The notes under the pieces: generated by a model
Database searches by the model: none
What the model was told of the DNA's origin: nothing
Seen by the model: the letters and a program-made list of their open reading frames with translations, nothing else
Part shown: positions 1-8,705 of the stretch, in pieces
Layout of the letters: each line of letters starts with the position of its first letter
Position numbering within the stretch: the stretch's first letter is position 1
From: Rhizobiaceae bacterium
Lineage (GTDB): Bacteria; Pseudomonadota; Alphaproteobacteria; Rhizobiales; Rhizobiaceae
Assembly (NCBI GenBank): GCA_025698895.1
Contig: JAILWO010000002.1
Location: 1,178,001-1,242,000 of the forward strand
Direction of reading: 5' to 3'
Length of the DNA: 64,000 nt
Made by a program: the position numbers and the translations under genes

Positions 1-1
1 C

Positions 2-604
2 GTGCCGAGCTTCACGCGAAACTGGTTGGTCAAGGAAGGGTCGTCCAGCCTGCCCAAGCCATTCGGCGTCATCGACAAGGCCGCTTTGGCAACCACGGTG
101 GTCGCTGTCCTGTCGTGGCTTGCTTTCCCGGAGGCCGCGTTCGTCGGCATAGCCATGTGCGGCGCAGGAATACTTCTCGCGATTCGCCTGATTGGCTGGC
201 GCGGCGTGGCGACTCTCTCGGAACCAATCCTGCTGATCCTCCATGTCGGCTATGGATGGCTCGCCGTTTCGCTGGTGTTGCTTGGCCTTGCCATCCTCGT
301 TCCGGCGGTTCCGGGCTCGGCGGCATTGCACGCCCTGACCGCCGGCGCGATCGGGACGATGACACTGGCCGTCATGACTCGCGCCAGCCTTGGGCACACG
401 GGACGCGCGATCGTTGCGGACCGTCCTGTCATTGCCGCCTATCTGTTGGTGTCAGGTGGGGCGGTGCTGCGTGTCGCGGCTCCCTTCGCGGATCAATGGT
501 ACGCCGCCATGATTGGCTTGGGTGGCATGCTGTGGAGCGGCGGCTTCCTTCTGTTCGCGATTCGTTATGCTCCGGTCCTTTGGGGGCGGAGGGCAGCGCG
601 CTGA
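2..604 (+). CDS. nnrS: NnrS family membrane protein, C-terminal part (truncated by window edge)
   Basis: Two hundred residues of a multi-pass membrane protein are visible, with about six hydrophobic segments. The stretch AIGTMTLAVMTRASLGHTGR (about residues 117-136) is the typical conserved NnrS loop ending in a histidine-containing motif. NnrS is a haem- and copper-containing membrane protein associated with nitric-oxide tolerance in denitrifiers. Family members are roughly twice this length, so the real start lies before the window and the GTG at position 2 is not a start. It lies directly upstream of nap genes and near a NnrR-type regulator, which fits. The name follows from the motif and context; no haem ligand was tested. 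Confidence 0.8.
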   Translation: MPSFTRNWLVKEGSSSLPKPFGVIDKAALATTVVAVLSWLAFPEAAFVGIAMCGAGILLAIRLIGWRGVATLSEPILLILHVGYGWLAVSLVLLGLAILVPAVPGSAALHALTAGAIGTMTLAVMTRASLGHTGRAIVADRPVIAAYLLVSGGAVLRVAAPFADQWYAAMIGLGGMLWSGGFLLFAIRYAPVLWGRRAAR

Positions 605-665
605 GGTGAGATCGCTCAACGACGGGTATTGAAAGAGCCACTTGCGCGGATAGGTTTGGCCTAAG

Positions 666-684
666 CTTCCCCTGAGCGGGGAAG
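666..684. terminator. Hairpin between nnrS and napE
   Basis: A 7-bp perfect stem, CTTCCCC (666-672) with GGGGAAG (678-684), closes a 5-nt loop. It follows the nnrS stop by about 60 bp and precedes the napE start by about 30 bp. There is no T-run, so it may be a weak terminator for nnrS or a 5' leader structure for nap. No clear FNR/NNR-type box was found in the 100 bp ahead of napE. Confidence 0.35.
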
Positions 685-716
685 AAGTTTCGTGTCCCAG
701 GCCCATGAGGGAGGTC

Positions 717-911
717 ATGCCCCAGGACAACGCGCCGGTTGCAACCGCAGACACACCACCGGCGAAAACCCGTCGTCAGGAAATGCTGGCCTTCCTGGTG
801 CTCGCCTTCGGCATATGGCCCATCGTCGCGGTAGGCGTCGTCGGCGGATATGGATTCCTCGTCTGGATGTATCAGATCGTCTTCGGCCCGCCCGGGCCTC
901 CGGGAGGGTGA
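717..911 (+). CDS. napE: Periplasmic nitrate reductase component NapE
   Basis: A small protein with one hydrophobic helix (LAFLVLAFGIWPIVAVGVVG) followed by a short FLVWMYQ segment, the usual layout of NapE, an integral membrane protein of unclear function in the Nap operon. ATG at 705 is possible, but the AGGGAGG stretch at 708-714 serves better as ribosome binding site for the ATG at 717, so that start is chosen. It is the first gene of a tightly packed napEDABC run; napD begins 4 bp after its stop. Identification rests on size, membrane segment and operon position. Confidence 0.85.
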   Translation: MPQDNAPVATADTPPAKTRRQEMLAFLVLAFGIWPIVAVGVVGGYGFLVWMYQIVFGPPGPPGG

Positions 912-915
912 TGCC

Positions 916-1212
916 GTGCGCGCGATGACACGCAGGGACCTGCTGACCGCCTCGCCATCGGCCAGGCATCACATCTCAAGCGCGGTCGTGCTGGCCGTTC
1001 CGGCACGCAGCCAGGAGGTCGCGAGGAACCTGGCAGCGATGGACGGGGTCGAGGTCCATGTGGGCGAGGGCAGTCGCATCGTCATAACGCTCGAGGGCCC
1101 GACCAGCGGCATGCTGGGCGAGACGCTTGCCAGGATTTCGATGATGGACGGCGTGCTTGCCGCCAACATGGTGTTCGAGCACGTCGAGGAAGGCGAGGAG
1201 GTCCGGTCATGA
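916..1212 (+). CDS. napD: NapD, chaperone for NapA maturation
   Basis: NapD binds the twin-arginine signal peptide of NapA and keeps it from export until the molybdenum cofactor is inserted. The protein has the short ferredoxin-like fold pattern of the family ([20 protein letters not shown], then [18 protein letters not shown]). GTG at 916 is chosen because GGGAGG lies 8 bp upstream; ATG at 925 is the alternative. A much longer reading from 850 would overlap napE and is rejected. The stop overlaps the napA start by 4 bp (ATGA), implying translational coupling between chaperone and client. Confidence 0.88.
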   Translation: MRAMTRRDLLTASPSARHHISSAVVLAVPARSQEVARNLAAMDGVEVHVGEGSRIVITLEGPTSGMLGETLARISMMDGVLAANMVFEHVEEGEEVRS

Positions 1213-3710
1213 CGGGTGCCATCAATCGGCGTGACCTTCTCAAAGCTCATGCCGCCGCGCTGGCGGCGGCATCGGCCGGTGTCGCGCTTCCGGCTTCTGC
1301 GCAGCCGGTCCCGGGCGGTGTGGAGGCGCTGGAGATCAAATGGTCGAAGGCTCCCTGCCGGTTCTGCGGCACCGGCTGCGGGGTGATGGTGGGTGTCAAG
1401 GACGGACAGGTGGTCGCCACACACGGCGACATGCAGGCGGAGGTCAACCGCGGCCTTAACTGCGTGAAGGGCTATTTCCTGTCCAAGATCATGTATGGCG
1501 AGGACCGCCTCACCACCCCGCTGATGCGCAAGGCCGGTGGGGTCTATGACAAGGACGGCGAGTTCGAGCCGGTGTCGTGGGACGAGGCCTTCGATCTGAT
1601 GGCCGAGAAGCTGAAGCAGGTCCTGCGCGACAAGGGTCCCGAGGCCGTCGGCATGTTCGGCTCCGGCCAATGGACGATCTTCGAGGGTTATGCAGCCACC
1701 AAGCTGATGCGGGCGGGGTTCCGCTCCAACAATCTCGATCCCAACGCCCGTCATTGCATGGCGTCGGCCGCTACCGCCTTCATGCGGGCCTTCGGCATGG
1801 ACGAGCCGATGGGCTGCTATGACGATTTCGAGCATGCCGACGCCTTCGTGCTGTGGGGCTCGAACATGGCCGAGATGCATCCGATCCTCTGGACCCGGGT
1901 CGCCGACCGCAGGCTCGGACACCCGCACGTCCGCTGCGCCGCGCTTTCGACCTTCACCCATCGCTCGATGGACCTGGCTGACATCCCGATCGTCTTCAAG
2001 CCGGGCACCGATCTGGCGATCCTCAACTACATCGCCAACCACATCATCCAGACGAACCGCGTGAACGAGACCTTCGTCCGCGACCATGCCGTCTTCATGA
2101 GTGGAGCGACCGACATTGGATACGGCCTGAGGCCTGACAATCCGGTCGAGATGGCCGCCAGGGGCGCTGCCGATCCCGGAAAAATGGAGCCGATCGACTT
2201 CGAGGCGTTCCGGACGATGGTTTCGGAATACACGCTCGAGATCGTGTCTGAACTGACCGGCGTGGAGCCGGGCTTTCTTGAGCAGTTGGCGGAACTCTAC
2301 GCCAATCCCGACATCAAGGTGATGTCGCTGTGGACGATGGGCTTCAACCAGCATGTCCGTGGCGTGTGGGCCAATCACATGGTCTACAACATCCATCTTC
2401 TGACCGGAAAAATCTCCGAACCGGGCAACAGCCCGTTTTCGCTGACCGGGCAACCTTCCGCCTGCGGCACCGCACGCGAGGTCGGCACCTTCGCCCATCG
2501 CCTGCCAGCCGACATGGTGGTCACCAACCCGGAGCATCGCGAACACGCGGAAGAGATCTGGCGGCTGCCGCACGGCCTGTTGCCGGACAAGCCTGGCTTC
2601 CATGCCGTCCAGCAGGACCGGATGCTGAAGGACGGCGTGCTCAACTGGTATTGGGTGCAGGTCAACAACAACGTGCAGGCCGCGCCCAACAACTCGAACG
2701 AGACCTATCCCGGTTATCGCAATCCCGAGAATTTCGTCGTCGTCTCCGACGCCTATCCGACCGTGACGGCCCTGTCGGCCGACGTGATCCTGCCGGCCGC
2801 CATGTGGGTCGAGAAGGAAGGAGCCTATGGCAATGCCGAGCGGCGCACCCATGTCTGGCACCAGCTCGTCAACGCGCCCGGCGACGCACGGTCCGACCTG
2901 TGGCAGCTTGCCGAGTTCTCCAGGCGGTTCACGACCGACGAGGTCTGGCCCGCCGACATCCTGGACGCGCATCCCGAGTACAAGGGCAAGACGCTGTTCG
3001 ACGTGCTGTTCCGCAATGGCAATGTGGATCGCTACCCGCTCGCGGACCTCAACCCCGAATACGAGAACCGGGAGGCACGTGAGTTCGGCTTCTATCTGCA
3101 GAAGGGGCTGTTCGAGGAATATGCCGAGTTCGGCCGCGGCCACGGCCACGATCTCGCGCCCTATGATACATATCACGCCAATCGCGGCCTTCGCTGGCCG
3201 GTCGTCGACGGCCAGGAAACGAAGTGGCGCTATCGCGAGGGATATGACCCCTACGTGAAGCCGGGCGAAGGCGTGCGGTTTTACGGGCGGCCCGACGGCA
3301 AGGCCGTCATCCTCGCTGTTCCCTACGAGCCGCCCGCCGAATCCCCCGACGAGGAGTATGACGTCTGGCTGGTCACGGGCCGCGTGCTGGAGCACTGGCA
3401 CTCCGGCTCCATGACTATGCGTGTGCCGGAACTCTACCGGGCCGTCCCCGGCGCGGTTTGCTATATGAATGCCGACGATGCCAGGCGACGCGGCATCAAT
3501 CAGGGTGCCGAGGTGCGCGTGATCTCGCGGCGTGGCGAGGTTCGGGTGCGCGTCGAGACGCGCGGGCGAAACCGAATGCCGCGCGGCGTGATCTTCGTGC
3601 CCTGGTTCGATGCAAGTAAGCTCATCAACAAGGTCACGCTCGACGCCACCGATCCCATCTCGAAACAGACGGATTTCAAGAAATGCGCGGTGAAGGTCGT
3701 CCCCGCCTGA
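1209..3710 (+). CDS. napA: Periplasmic nitrate reductase catalytic subunit NapA
   Basis: The 833-residue protein is the usual length for NapA, which reduces nitrate to nitrite in the periplasm with bis-MGD molybdenum and one 4Fe-4S cluster. A twin-arginine signal (NRRDLLKA, residues 6-13) is followed by a hydrophobic stretch ending near ALPASA. Cluster cysteines are C50, C53, C57 and C85; the probable Mo ligand is C183 in NARHCMAS. The molybdopterin dinucleotide-binding domain occupies the C-terminus. It overlaps napD by 4 bp and is followed by napB and napC. A large antisense reading frame over this gene is a codon-bias shadow. Confidence 0.97.
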   Translation: MTGAINRRDLLKAHAAALAAASAGVALPASAQPVPGGVEALEIKWSKAPCRFCGTGCGVMVGVKDGQVVATHGDMQAEVNRGLNCVKGYFLSKIMYGEDRLTTPLMRKAGGVYDKDGEFEPVSWDEAFDLMAEKLKQVLRDKGPEAVGMFGSGQWTIFEGYAATKLMRAGFRSNNLDPNARHCMASAATAFMRAFGMDEPMGCYDDFEHADAFVLWGSNMAEMHPILWTRVADRRLGHPHVRCAALSTFTHRSMDLADIPIVFKPGTDLAILNYIANHIIQTNRVNETFVRDHAVFMSGATDIGYGLRPDNPVEMAARGAADPGKMEPIDFEAFRTMVSEYTLEIVSELTGVEPGFLEQLAELYANPDIKVMSLWTMGFNQHVRGVWANHMVYNIHLLTGKISEPGNSPFSLTGQPSACGTAREVGTFAHRLPADMVVTNPEHREHAEEIWRLPHGLLPDKPGFHAVQQDRMLKDGVLNWYWVQVNNNVQAAPNNSNETYPGYRNPENFVVVSDAYPTVTALSADVILPAAMWVEKEGAYGNAERRTHVWHQLVNAPGDARSDLWQLAEFSRRFTTDEVWPADILDAHPEYKGKTLFDVLFRNGNVDRYPLADLNPEYENREAREFGFYLQKGLFEEYAEFGRGHGHDLAPYDTYHANRGLRWPVVDGQETKWRYREGYDPYVKPGEGVRFYGRPDGKAVILAVPYEPPAESPDEEYDVWLVTGRVLEHWHSGSMTMRVPELYRAVPGAVCYMNADDARRRGINQGAEVRVISRRGEVRVRVETRGRNRMPRGVIFVPWFDASKLINKVTLDATDPISKQTDFKKCAVKVVPA

Positions 3711-3718
3711 CGCGTGCC

Positions 3719-4180
3719 ATGCGCGTTGCGATTGCCGCGGTACTGCTCGCCATAGCGGGAACGGCTGCCCTGGCGCAGATGTCGGCCGAGATCGTGCCGC
3801 CGCTGACGGGCACAGCACGGCCGATGGAGAGCCAGCCGGCCAATCCAATTCCGCGCTGGGTAGTGGACGATGTCCGCCAGATGCGCGCCTATCCCGAGCA
3901 GCCGCCTGTCATCCCGCACTCGATCGAGGGCTACCAGCTTTCGGTCAACACCAACCGCTGCCAGTCCTGTCACAAGCGGGAGTTCACGCAAGGATCCGGC
4001 GCGCCGATGATCAGCGTCACCCACTACATGACGCGCGAAGGCCAGATGCTCGCCGACGTCTCGCCGCGGCGCTATTTCTGCACCGCCTGCCATGTGCCCC
4101 AGGCCGACATACCGCCGCTCGTCGACAATACCTTCACCGACATGAGCGAGCTCGGCGTCGGCCACGCCGGGGACGATTAG
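3719..4180 (+). CDS. napB: Dihaem cytochrome c NapB, electron transfer subunit
   Basis: NapB passes electrons from NapC to NapA in the periplasm. Two c-type haem motifs, CQSCH and CTACH, are present, with further histidines available as distal ligands. An N-terminal signal peptide (MRVAIAAVLLAIAGTAALA) ends just before QMSAE. ATG at 3719 gives this clean signal peptide 8 bp after napA; ATG at 3683 would overlap napA by 28 bp and add a basic N-terminus. Neither has a strong ribosome binding site, so the start is uncertain. The stop TAG abuts the napC ATG. Confidence 0.93.
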   Translation: MRVAIAAVLLAIAGTAALAQMSAEIVPPLTGTARPMESQPANPIPRWVVDDVRQMRAYPEQPPVIPHSIEGYQLSVNTNRCQSCHKREFTQGSGAPMISVTHYMTREGQMLADVSPRRYFCTACHVPQADIPPLVDNTFTDMSELGVGHAGDD

Positions 4181-4906
4181 ATGTGGACGAGGATCAAGGC
4201 TGCGGTTTTGTGGGCCTGGCGGATCGTCTCGACGCCTGCGGCGACGCTCAGCCTCGGGTTTCTGATTCTCGGCGGCTTTCTCGGAGGCGTGATCTTCTGG
4301 GGCGCATTCAACACCGCGCTTGAGATCACCAACACGGAGCAATTCTGCATCTCCTGTCACGAGATGGAAACCAACGTCTACGAGGAACTGACGCGCACCG
4401 TTCACTTCTCCAACCGGTCGGGCGTGCGTGCGTCCTGTCCGGATTGCCATGTGCCGCATGAATGGACCGATAAGATTGCCCGCAAGATGCAAGCGTCGAA
4501 GGAAGTCTGGGGCAAGATCTTCGGCACGATCAACACGCGTCAGAAGTTCCTTGAGAAACGTCTCGAACTCGCTCAGCACGAATGGGCGCGACTGAAGGCG
4601 AATGACAGCCTCGAATGCCGGAACTGCCATTCCTCGGTCGCCATGGATCTGTCGAAGCAGGCGCCGCGCGCGGCCGAGATACACACGCGCTATCTCATCC
4701 CGGGCGAGGCCACCTGCATCGACTGTCACAAGGGCATCGCCCACGAACTGCCGAACATGGAAGGCGTCGATCCGGGATGGAAGGTGCCGCCCGAGCTTCA
4801 GGGCGAGGAACTGCCGCAGGCCTCGGTCTTCGACAGGCTGGAACGGGCAGCACGTTCTCCGCACGGCATGATGTGGAGCATGGATGAGGTCGCAGGGTTG
4901 CCCTGA
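4181..4906 (+). CDS. napC: Tetrahaem cytochrome c NapC/NirT quinol dehydrogenase
   Basis: A membrane-anchored tetrahaem cytochrome that takes electrons from quinol and hands them to NapB. One transmembrane anchor lies at about residues 20-42. Four CxxCH motifs are seen at residues 56-60 (CISCH), 86-90 (CPDCH), 146-150 (CRNCH) and 179-183 (CIDCH). The length of 241 residues is slightly longer than many NapC proteins because of a C-terminal tail. It begins immediately after the napB stop and is the last gene of the operon; a convergent gene with hairpins between follows. Confidence 0.96.
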   Translation: MWTRIKAAVLWAWRIVSTPAATLSLGFLILGGFLGGVIFWGAFNTALEITNTEQFCISCHEMETNVYEELTRTVHFSNRSGVRASCPDCHVPHEWTDKIARKMQASKEVWGKIFGTINTRQKFLEKRLELAQHEWARLKANDSLECRNCHSSVAMDLSKQAPRAAEIHTRYLIPGEATCIDCHKGIAHELPNMEGVDPGWKVPPELQGEELPQASVFDRLERAARSPHGMMWSMDEVAGLP

Positions 4907-4956
4907 CGCGTCCCCGATCGCGGCGGCGACGATCTGCTTGCATGCGACCGGTTATA

Positions 4957-5031
4957 CCGCGAGGCGGCCGTCCCCCCGGTGCCGCCTCGCGGATGGAGGG
5001 ACCGGACGTCCTCGTCTTTATCGTCCGGTCC
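4957..5031. terminator. Two strong hairpins between convergent napC and pseudoazurin gene
   Basis: A 12-bp perfect stem (CCGCGAGGCGGC 4957-4968 with GCCGCCTCGCGG 4981-4992) and a 10-bp perfect stem (GGACCGGACG 4999-5008 with CGTCCGGTCC 5022-5031) sit between the two convergent stop codons. They probably end transcription of the nap operon and of the pseudoazurin gene from both sides. Neither has a pronounced T-run. Confidence 0.6.
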
Positions 5032-5052
5032 GTCCGGTTCCTCATGATGTGA

Positions 5053-5496
5053 TCACTTCGCGGCGACGACCTGGCCGAAGAGTTCTGCGAACACGGCCTT
5101 GGCCTTTCCGGTCTGCTTCACGGCCTTGGCTTCTTCGACATTGCCCGGCTCGCCGACCCGAATGAGCGCGACCATTCCCATCGCATAGTGGGGCGTGCAC
5201 TTGACGCCGTAGATACCTTCCGCGTCGAGCGTGACGGTGAACTCCTCGTTGAACTTGCTCTTGAATGTCTCGGCGCCGGCCGGAAGCATGCCCTTGATGG
5301 TCTCGACATTGTGACCCTTGTCGGTCGGCACGAACCGGATCGTGTCGCCGGGTGCCGCGACGATCAAATCGGGCTCGAAGACCATCGTTCCCTTCTCGCC
5401 CTTGTTGAGCATCTTCACTTCGAATTCGGCCGCGCCGGCCGCGCTAGCGACCAGAGCTGCCGCGCCAACGACGAATGCCGCCAGAAGTTTCTTCAT
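5053..5496 (-). CDS. Pseudoazurin (type I blue copper electron carrier)
   Basis: A periplasmic cupredoxin that donates electrons to copper nitrite reductase and related enzymes in denitrifiers. A signal peptide (residues 1-22) ends in AGA before AEFEV. After removal, the copper ligands fall at H40 (KGHNVE), C78, H81 and M86 (CTPHYAMGM), exactly the known pseudoazurin numbering. ATG at 5496 is preferred over 5502 because AAGGA lies 7 bp upstream of it. The gene diverges from the nnrR-like regulator, with an NNR-type box about 70-86 bp upstream. No nitrite reductase gene lies in the window. Confidence 0.95.
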   Translation of the reverse strand: MKKLLAAFVVGAAALVASAAGAAEFEVKMLNKGEKGTMVFEPDLIVAAPGDTIRFVPTDKGHNVETIKGMLPAGAETFKSKFNEEFTVTLDAEGIYGVKCTPHYAMGMVALIRVGEPGNVEEAKAVKQTGKAKAVFAELFGQVVAAK

Positions 5497-5566
5497 TTTC
5501 ATGTCCTTTCCGTCTCGGGCCACATCGGCCGTTGGTGCATACTTAGGCCGCGACGCCGTGAGGCAG

Positions 5567-5582
5567 TTTGCGCCAGCGCAAA
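5567..5582. promoter_or_regulatory. NNR/FNR-type operator between pseudoazurin and nnrR-like genes
   Basis: A perfect palindrome, TTTGCG-CCAG-CGCAAA, matching the TTGCG-N4-CGCAA form of sites used by NnrR/Nnr regulators. It lies about 71 bp from the pseudoazurin start and about 43 bp from the regulator start, so it could serve the former as activator site and the latter as autoregulatory site. Binding is inferred from motif and position. Confidence 0.75.
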
Positions 5583-5624
5583 CTCCCGGTAAAAATGGCG
5601 AGGAAGGACGCACGAAGGGAACCG

Positions 5625-6323
5625 ATGCCGCTCGACAGATCGCTGATAGCCGGATTGCCAGCCTTCTCAGGATTGGAGGGAAGCGAGTTGGATTCGATCC
5701 TCGCGCAGGCGTGTTCTTCCAGGTTTCCCAGAAATTCGGAGATTTTTGGCCAGGATCAGGAGGCCTCGCACTTCTTCCTGCTGCTGTCCGGCCATATCCG
5801 CGTCGTCCGCACGACGCCGGACGGCGATCAGATCATCGCGCGTTACATCAACGAGGGGGAACTGTTCGGCATCGCGGTCGCAATGGGGCGCACGACCTAT
5901 CCCGCAAGCGCTGTCGCGGCGGTCGACTGCGTTGCGTTGTCATGGCCGAACAGTACCTGGGCGGAACTCCAGTCGCGTGCGCCGTCCTTTGCGGGCAGCG
6001 CCTACCAGACCATCGGTTCCCGCCTGCAGGATACGCAGGAACGCGTGGTTGAAATGTCCACCCAGCAGGTCGAGCAGAGGATAGCCAGCGCGGTTCTGCG
6101 GCTCGTCACGCAGTCTGGCCGGAAAGGCGAGACCGGGATCGAAATCGACTTTCCCATCAGCCGCCAGGACATAGCCGAAATGACCGGCAGCACGCTTTAC
6201 ACCGTGAGCCGCCTTCTCAGCGCGTGGGAAGACGAAGGAATAGTGCGCAGCGGCCGCCAGAAGATCACGGTCACCGATCCGCACGCGCTGATGCTTGTTG
6301 CCGAGAACCGCCGGCGCAGATAA
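5625..6323 (+). CDS. Crp/Fnr-family regulator of the NnrR/Dnr type
   Basis: The 232-residue protein has an N-terminal cyclic-nucleotide-like sensing domain (about 12-125), a dimer helix (about 130-160), and a helix-turn-helix (about 178-203) with [13 protein letters not shown] as recognition helix. It lacks the N-terminal cysteine cluster of FNR, so it is not an oxygen-sensing iron-sulphur form; NnrR/Dnr proteins respond to nitric oxide. The start at 5625 is chosen because GAAGGGA lies 5 bp upstream and because earlier starts would run through the palindrome at 5567. It probably controls the pseudoazurin gene and the DUF1858 pair, perhaps nnrS/nap. Confidence 0.85.
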   Translation: MPLDRSLIAGLPAFSGLEGSELDSILAQACSSRFPRNSEIFGQDQEASHFFLLLSGHIRVVRTTPDGDQIIARYINEGELFGIAVAMGRTTYPASAVAAVDCVALSWPNSTWAELQSRAPSFAGSAYQTIGSRLQDTQERVVEMSTQQVEQRIASAVLRLVTQSGRKGETGIEIDFPISRQDIAEMTGSTLYTVSRLLSAWEDEGIVRSGRQKITVTDPHALMLVAENRRRR

Positions 6324-6335
6324 TCGCCAGCCGGT

Positions 6336-6602
6336 TCAGTGGCCGGAACGAGCCTCCCGGCTGGCTTGCTGCCGGCCGCGGAAGAAGGCCGCATTGGCGC
6401 AGAACGCCGGGATTCCGGCGTCGGGGACATCCAGCCACTCCCGGCACTCGTCGCCATGGCGGCACAGCACGCAGCGCCACATCACGTTGCGGATCTGGCT
6501 TTCCGCGTTAACGGTCGTGCTGGGAAGGACGATGTCGAGCTTGTCCATCAACCGGGCCGACTGGTCCAGCCTTCTGCCGATTCCGTCGAAGATTCTCATC
6601 AT
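6336..6602 (-). CDS. DUF6455-like small protein
   Basis: An 88-residue cytoplasmic protein of the kind annotated DUF6455 in Hyphomicrobiales (family assigned from memory). It has a conserved-looking middle MWRCVLCRHGDECREWLD with a CxxC and a further cysteine pattern (C-x2-C-x4-C), followed by AFCANAAFF. Function unknown; the cysteines suggest metal or redox chemistry. ATG at 6602 overlaps the stop of the upstream DUF1858 gene (ATGATGA), so the two are translationally coupled. Both are convergent with the NnrR-like gene and probably under the box at 6927. Confidence 0.72.
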   Translation of the reverse strand: MMRIFDGIGRRLDQSARLMDKLDIVLPSTTVNAESQIRNVMWRCVLCRHGDECREWLDVPDAGIPAFCANAAFFRGRQQASREARSGH

Positions 6603-6874
6603 GGTGCTCCTGCTGTGACAGTGACGTTTTCGGATAGTTCGAATGCCGATAGCGCGCCGGTCGCCGGATCCGCCCGCATCGCCACAAGGAGTTCCGCCGA
6701 AAAGGCTGCCTCGTCGATCGAATGGGCGGCGCAGGCGTCCCCGACTGTATGGAAGACCCCGATCGGACAACCGATGCACAGCATGCGGTGACGCATCATG
6801 ACGCGGATTGTCGTCGGCCATCGCCGCATGATCTCGTCGACTGTCATGTCAGGATCGATGGAGAGTTGGTTCAT
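6599..6874 (-). CDS. DUF1858 domain protein (redox disulphide/hybrid-cluster-associated)
   Basis: A 91-residue protein with the DUF1858 pattern: MTVDEIMRRWPTTIRVMMRH, then MLCIGCPIG containing a CxxC pair, then an AFSAELL helix. DUF1858 proteins often accompany hybrid cluster proteins and denitrification genes. The start at 6874 is preceded by GGAG about 10 bp upstream; a longer reading from 6901 lacks this. It is the first gene of a coupled pair with the DUF6455 gene. An NNR/FNR-like box centred about 60 bp upstream suggests induction under nitric-oxide or low-oxygen conditions. Confidence 0.82.
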   Translation of the reverse strand: MNQLSIDPDMTVDEIMRRWPTTIRVMMRHRMLCIGCPIGVFHTVGDACAAHSIDEAAFSAELLVAMRADPATGALSAFELSENVTVTAGAP

Positions 6875-6926
6875 CGGTTGGCTGCTCCCAGGAAAGCACA
6901 ACCATACCGATGGAAACTCCCGCGAC

Positions 6927-6942
6927 TTTGCGCCGGGACAAA
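6927..6942. promoter_or_regulatory. NNR/FNR-type box upstream of DUF1858 gene
   Basis: TTTGCG-CCGG-GACAAA is an imperfect palindrome of the FNR/Dnr class; its left half is identical to the perfect box at 5567. It is centred about 60 bp upstream of the DUF1858 start, a usual distance for an activator site at -41.5. The rest of the 320-bp interval to 7195 holds no supportable gene. Confidence 0.6.
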
Positions 6943-7226
6943 CAGCGGCGCGAACGCGCGGCTGATCCTGGGCTTGGAGATGGCTCCGTCGCGGGTTGTT
7001 CTATGTCGCCGATACGCTCAGTCGGGACGCCGCGGCGGCCGTCGCCAATAGCCGGACCGCCGATACGGGACGTCCGTCCCTGCCTTGAGGGACAGGTGCT
7101 TGAAGGGCAGCCGCGGTGGGCCTATTTCATCGGCACTGCCGGTCATAATGGCATCTTACAATCAACGAACCCGTTCATTGTCAGGGAGGTATCGATGAGC
7201 ACAGGTATTTAGGCGCACCTGTTTAT

Positions 7227-7496
7227 GTGAAAGACGACGCCCGCATGATCCGCGAAATCACCACGCTCGAAGACGCGTTCGACTTCATGGAAGAATGGCC
7301 GGAAAGCCGGCGCGGGACGATCTACCACACAGCGTTGAGAGCCCTGAGAGCGGCTCACGACAAACACCTCCCGATGCATGCCGCCCGAAACGCCCTCGAG
7401 GGGTTTGCCAGGTCCGCCCGGATTCTCGAGACCGGGCCAGTGGTTCCGGCCTGGATGACGGGCAAGATGCCAGACAGGGACGGCGCCCCGCGATAG
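7227..7496 (+). CDS. DUF982 family protein, possibly with a broken start
   Basis: Eighty-nine residues matching the DUF982 pattern of rhizobia: AFDFMEEWPESRRGTIYHTA, then RALRAAHDKHLPMHAARNAL and FARSARIL. Function unknown. The only in-frame starts (GTG 7227, ATG 7245) lack a good ribosome binding site. A strong AGGGAGGT at 7183-7190 precedes ATG 7195, but that reading stops after five residues at TAG 7210. The following frame carries LGAPVYVKDD, which resembles a normal DUF982 N-terminus. A one-base frameshift near the TTT at 7208-7210, real or from sequencing, may have separated the start from the body. Confidence 0.65.
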   Translation: MKDDARMIREITTLEDAFDFMEEWPESRRGTIYHTALRALRAAHDKHLPMHAARNALEGFARSARILETGPVVPAWMTGKMPDRDGAPR

Positions 7497-7582
7497 CGGC
7501 GCGAATCCTTGGAAAGCCACGCTCCGGCCGAGGCCGGGGCGCAAGCCTTGCCAATGGATCACACCTCCTGGCGGCGTTCCCG

Positions 7583-8110
7583 TCAAGCCGCGGAGGGGCC
7601 CGGATCGTCGCTGCCGGCCGACGGGGACAAGGCTGGAGTGCCGAACCCGCCACCGATCACCCTGAGCACCGGCCGCCGCAATGGCTTGACCATGCTTTCC
7701 CGGCTTTCCTTCTCGCGCCGTGCGGCCTCGGGCTGGTAGTGCACCTTCTCCAGCCGTACTCGTTCCCTGGCGCCCGCCGCGTTTATGAACTCGAACTCCT
7801 CGCCCTCGGCAAGCCCCAGCAGCGCCAGGCCTCTCGGCGTGGTGACAGGCAGGAACATGCCGACCGGCGACGCCATGGCGGTGTGGGAAATCACCCGCGT
7901 GTCCGCCTCGCGTCCGTCGACGCTGTAGCTCACCCGGCTGCTCATCGTGGCCACATTGCCGGGCACATCGCCGCGGAACGTCACGACGGCGGCTCCGATC
8001 TTCCTGTCGAGGATCGGAGCCAGCGGATCATCATCGCCGAGGCAGCGGTCGCGCATCACCTCGAGAATCGTGAAGTCCTTGGTGGTGAGGATGAAGGTTT
8101 CAGTAGACAT
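7583..8110 (-). CDS. Rnk/GreA-C-like protein (nucleoside diphosphate kinase regulator type)
   Basis: The protein of 175 residues has a GreA/GreB C-terminal-like (FKBP-like) domain at about 40-135, with VSYSVDGREADTRVISHTA and the typical GLALLGLAEGEEFEF strand-turn motif. Such Rnk-like proteins bind RNA polymerase or affect nucleoside diphosphate kinase. It lacks the N-terminal coiled coil of GreA. The start at 8110 has GGAG about 8 bp upstream; a longer frame to 8239 is untranslated leader. A basic C-terminal extension beyond the domain is unusual. A paralogue follows upstream in the same orientation at 8256. Confidence 0.75.
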   Translation of the reverse strand: MSTETFILTTKDFTILEVMRDRCLGDDDPLAPILDRKIGAAVVTFRGDVPGNVATMSSRVSYSVDGREADTRVISHTAMASPVGMFLPVTTPRGLALLGLAEGEEFEFINAAGARERVRLEKVHYQPEAARREKESRESMVKPLRRPVLRVIGGGFGTPALSPSAGSDDPGPSAA

Positions 8111-8255
8111 AGCAGATCTCCGACGCTCCGATTGGAAGCGGCTCTGTTGAAAGGACGTGGAGAATCCCCTGGCCGCGTGAGGCGGCGCAGGGGCTGCTAT
8201 CCTGCGATTAGGCAACCTCCGAAAAGCGAGAGGCGGCAAGGCGCCGGACGTCTTG

Positions 8256-8705
8256 TCACGGTGCGGCCTGCAGGTCGCCAGCTTCGATCGGTATGGAAGC
8301 GCGTTCTGGGAAACCGACGCTTTCCACGGTCAGGCGATGAACGCGTCCGTCGCGGGCGGTCCAGTCCATCGACTGCCCTGCCGACAGACCGATGAGCGCC
8401 GCTCCGATCGGGGTCATGACCGACACCTTGCCTTTGGCGATATCCGCCTCGCCGGGATAGACCAACGTCACTCGCCGGTCCTCGCCGAGATCGGTGGTGA
8501 AGCGCAGGCTCGATCCCATGCGGACGACGTCGGGCCCGATCTTCTCGTCCGCCATGACGCGCGCGCGGTCGAGTTCGGCTTGAAGTTCGTCGGCGAGAGC
8601 CGGGCTGCGCGCCGCAAGGGCTCCAGCCAGACCCGACAAACGCTCGTGATCGGAACGCGTCATCTTGATAGCCGGCTTACGCCTGCTCGAAGTGGTGGTG
8701 GCCAT
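8256..8705 (-). CDS. Rnk/GreA-C-like protein, second copy
   Basis: A 149-residue protein with an N-terminal helical part (ALADELQAELDRARVMADEK) resembling the short coiled coil of Rnk, followed by the GreA/GreB C-terminal domain: MGSSLRFTTDLGEDRRVTLV, GKVSVMTPIGAALIGLSAGQ, and a final DGRVHRLTV. This is closer to classic nucleoside diphosphate kinase regulator proteins than the neighbour at 7583. Start 8705 has GAGGAGG 5 bp upstream. The 8706-9040 interval behind it has GC hairpins but no gene that can be supported. Confidence 0.8.
   Translation of the reverse strand: MATTTSSRRKPAIKMTRSDHERLSGLAGALAARSPALADELQAELDRARVMADEKIGPDVVRMGSSLRFTTDLGEDRRVTLVYPGEADIAKGKVSVMTPIGAALIGLSAGQSMDWTARDGRVHRLTVESVGFPERASIPIEAGDLQAAP

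Noticed and set aside
969-3848. A 959-codon open frame antisense to napA
   Set aside because: It runs through napA and parts of napD and napB. Its histidine/glycine/valine-rich product has no domain and reflects GC-rich third-position bias.
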